Below are positions 62,238-64,000 of a stretch of DNA of 64,000 nt, piece by piece (position 1 is the stretch's first letter; each line of letters starts with the position of its first letter). Source of the stretch: Pseudomonas sp. HS6 (GTDB lineage: Bacteria; Pseudomonadota; Gammaproteobacteria; Pseudomonadales; Pseudomonadaceae); the NCBI RefSeq assembly GCF_023375815.1, contig NZ_CP067412.1:5580001-5644000 (forward strand), given 5' to 3'. The notes beneath the pieces are model-generated. The model was not told the DNA's origin. It made no database searches and worked only from the letters and a program-made list of their open reading frames with translations. A program made the translations under genes and the position numbers.

Positions 62238-62717
62238 TTGAAGACATTTGACCATTTGACCGTTGTCGGTCTGCGCGAGTGGGTGGCGCTCCCGGGCTTG
62301 GGAGTCGCGGGCCTTCGGGCGAAAATCGACACCGGGGCCAGTACCTCCAGCCTGCACGCCACCGACATCGAGCCGTTCGAACGGGACGGGGAGAAATGGG
62401 TGCGTTTCACCGCGCACCTGGGCACGGTAGTGCAATTGCGCCATCGGCGTTGCGAAGCACCGCTGGTCACCCGCAAGACCATCAAGAGTTCCAACGGCCA
62501 GGCCCAGGTGCGCTATGTGATCAGCACCACCCTGGCCCTCGGTGATCGGGTCTGGCCGGTCGAGTTCACCCTCGCCTGCCGCAAGTCCATGCGTTATCGC
62601 TTGTTACTCGGTTCCAAAGCCCTGATTGACGGCCAGTTGGTGGTCAATCCAGGCATCAAATATGTACAAGACAAGCCGGTGTTCCCGGTATCTACCTCCT
62701 CCACAGGTGTTGCATGA
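62238..62717 (+). CDS. rimB: RimB protease (retropepsin-like)
   Basis: 159 residues from a TTG (16 bp after rimA). Aspartic-protease-like fold with [19 protein letters not shown] (DTGA active-site loop) and [19 protein letters not shown]. The family was first annotated as ATP-dependent zinc protease. Overlaps rimK by ATGA. Part of rimABK. Confidence 0.93.
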   Translation: MKTFDHLTVVGLREWVALPGLGVAGLRAKIDTGASTSSLHATDIEPFERDGEKWVRFTAHLGTVVQLRHRRCEAPLVTRKTIKSSNGQAQVRYVISTTLALGDRVWPVEFTLACRKSMRYRLLLGSKALIDGQLVVNPGIKYVQDKPVFPVSTSSTGVA

Positions 62718-63619
62718 AGATCGCTGTGCTGTCGCGGAATCCGCGTCTGTATTCCACCCGTCGTCTGGTCGAAGCCGGTACCGAACGCGGGCATGAAATG
62801 GTGGTGATCGACACCTTGCGCGCCTACATGAACATCGCCAGCCACAAGCCGCAGATCCACTATCGCGGCAAGCCGCTGGAAGGTTTCGATGCGGTGATCC
62901 CGCGGATCGGCGCATCGGTGACGTTCTATGGCTGCGCGGTGCTGCGTCAGTTCGAAATGATGGGGGTGTTTCCGCTCAACGAATCGGTGGCCATCGCCCG
63001 TTCCCGGGACAAGCTGCGTTCGCTGCAACTGCTGTCACGCCGTGGTATCGGCCTGCCGGTGACCGGGTTCGCCCACTCGCCGGACGATATTCCCGACCTG
63101 ATCGACATGGTCAACGGCGCGCCGCTGGTGATCAAGGTGCTGGAAGGTACTCAGGGCATTGGCGTGGTGCTGTGTGAAACCGCAACGGCGGCGGAGTCGG
63201 TGATTGAGGCGTTCATGGGCCTGAAGCAGAACATCATGGTCCAGGAGTACATCAAGGAGGCCGGCGGCGCCGACATCCGCTGCTTCGTGGTTGGTGACAA
63301 GGTGATCGCGGCGATGAAGCGTCAGGCCAAGCCTGGTGAGTTCCGCTCCAACCTGCACCGGGGCGGCAGCGCCAGCCTGATCAAGATCACCCCGGAAGAA
63401 CGCATGACCGCGCTGCGCGCCGCCAAGGTCATGGGCCTGGCGGTGGCGGGTGTGGATATCCTGCGTTCGAATCACGGGCCGCTGGTGATGGAAGTGAACT
63501 CGTCGCCGGGACTGGAAGGGATCGAGACCACCACCGGCAAGAACGTGGCGGGGATCATCATCGAGCATCTCGAAAAGAATGGCGGGCCGAACATGACCCG
63601 CACAAAAGGCAAGGGTTGA
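62714..63619 (+). CDS. rimK: Ribosomal protein S6 glutamate ligase RimK
   Basis: 301 residues. ATP-grasp enzyme adding Glu residues to the C-terminus of S6. [39 protein letters not shown] (glycine-rich loop), [18 protein letters not shown], and the metal site [25 protein letters not shown]. Standard length. Third gene of the rim operon. Confidence 0.97.
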   Translation: MKIAVLSRNPRLYSTRRLVEAGTERGHEMVVIDTLRAYMNIASHKPQIHYRGKPLEGFDAVIPRIGASVTFYGCAVLRQFEMMGVFPLNESVAIARSRDKLRSLQLLSRRGIGLPVTGFAHSPDDIPDLIDMVNGAPLVIKVLEGTQGIGVVLCETATAAESVIEAFMGLKQNIMVQEYIKEAGGADIRCFVVGDKVIAAMKRQAKPGEFRSNLHRGGSASLIKITPEERMTALRAAKVMGLAVAGVDILRSNHGPLVMEVNSSPGLEGIETTTGKNVAGIIIEHLEKNGGPNMTRTKGKG

Positions 63620-63628
63620 ACCTTGAAT

Positions 63629-63650
63629 CAGGCGGCCGCAAGGCCGCCTG
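63629..63650. terminator. Hairpin between rimK and envZ
   Basis: CAGGCGGCC-gcaa-GGCCGCCTG, weak T-runs, between convergent genes. Confidence 0.6.
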
Positions 63651-63654
63651 AAAC

Positions 63655-64000
63655 TTAAACCGCGTCTCGCGGCAGCATCAACCCCAGCGGCAAGCGCACC
63701 CGCGCCTCCAGCCCGCCACCGGACCGGTTTCGCAACTCGACGTTGCCACCATGCATCGAAGCAATCCGCTTGACGATCGCCAGCCCCAACCCGGTCCCCT
63801 TCCCACCACGGGCACGATCGCCACGGGTGAACGGGTTGAAGATCGCTTCAAGTTCCGACGGATCAATCCCCGCCCCACGGTCCATCACACTCAGCACCAC
63901 ATACGGCGCACTGGTGTCTCCGGACACATAGGCCGCGACGTCCACGCTACCGCCAGCATGATTCAACGCGTTGCCAATCAAGTTGTTCAGCAGACGTTTC
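63655..64000 (-). CDS. envZ: EnvZ/AmgS sensor histidine kinase, C-terminal part (5' beyond window)
   Basis: 115 residues of the HATPase domain: RLLNNLIGNALNHAGG (N box), VMDRGAGID (G1), FTRGDRARGGKGTGLGLAIVKRI (F and G2) and NRSGGGLEARVRLPL. The position after rimK and the sequence match the EnvZ kinase that pairs with OmpR. The rest lies past the right edge. Confidence 0.88.
   Translation of the reverse strand, partial: KRLLNNLIGNALNHAGGSVDVAAYVSGDTSAPYVVLSVMDRGAGIDPSELEAIFNPFTRGDRARGGKGTGLGLAIVKRIASMHGGNVELRNRSGGGLEARVRLPLGLMLPRDAV

Overview
This window looks like a chromosomal stretch from a member of the Pseudomonas fluorescens complex. Codon use is GC-rich throughout. From memory, the gene order (asmA-mutY-yggX, rmlC-dctB-dctD, cysQ-nudE-yrfG, pckA, hslO, hslR, rimABK, envZ) follows a well-conserved Pseudomonas core segment. 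No database was consulted, so family names come from recognisable motifs, length and order.

Layout. 1-9.9 kb: an oxalate/formate-type MFS transporter cut by the left edge, then the asmA-mutY-yggX operon, tRNA-Phe, small envelope or secreted proteins, a YhcG-type (DUF1016) nuclease-fold protein, an alpha/beta hydrolase and two tandem paralogues of unknown function. 10-17.3 kb: a GABA-type permease, a complete polar amino-acid ABC importer and two methyltransferases. 17.4-20.45 kb: an AT-rich, layered island behind tRNA-Thr. It holds a truncated phage integrase, a hexanucleotide repeat, an orphan PD-(D/E)XK-like gene, a HEPN-like gene flanked by integron-type core sites, a broken integron integrase, an IS5-type remnant and an att-like copy of the tRNA 3' region. 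20.5-22.2 kb: an orphan XRE antitoxin, hicAB, and an intricate RNA element in front of a small gene. 22.3-37 kb: metabolic and transport genes (SDR, DsbA-like proteins, LysR, AzlCD, OprD porin, catecholate siderophore receptor, agmatine deiminase, a three-part kinase/aminotransferase fusion). 37.4-53.2 kb: rmlC, dctBD, nucleotide and sulfur housekeeping, FdhD with a molybdopterin oxidoreductase, a 3-hydroxyacyl-CoA dehydrogenase/thioesterase pair and a RecQ paralogue. 53.4-57.3 kb: a second accessory patch with a Tle-like hydrolase between two paralogous small genes, a second copy of the RNA element and a HigBA/NadS-type toxin-antitoxin pair. 57.3-64 kb: pckA, hslO, a PAP2 protein, hslR, rimABK and the 3' end of envZ.

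The most interesting find is a pair of same-strand RNA modules at 21657-21886 and 56006-56232. Each carries two hairpins with an identical 8-nt loop (a1, a2), two copies of a second segment (b1, b2, with b2 lying on the Shine-Dalgarno), and between them a 16-bp stem enclosing segments complementary to b and a (b', a'). Loops, stems and antisense segments differ between the two copies, but the pairing is kept. This is the layout of the phage P1/P7 C4 antisense RNA, here placed before small chromosomal genes of unknown function.
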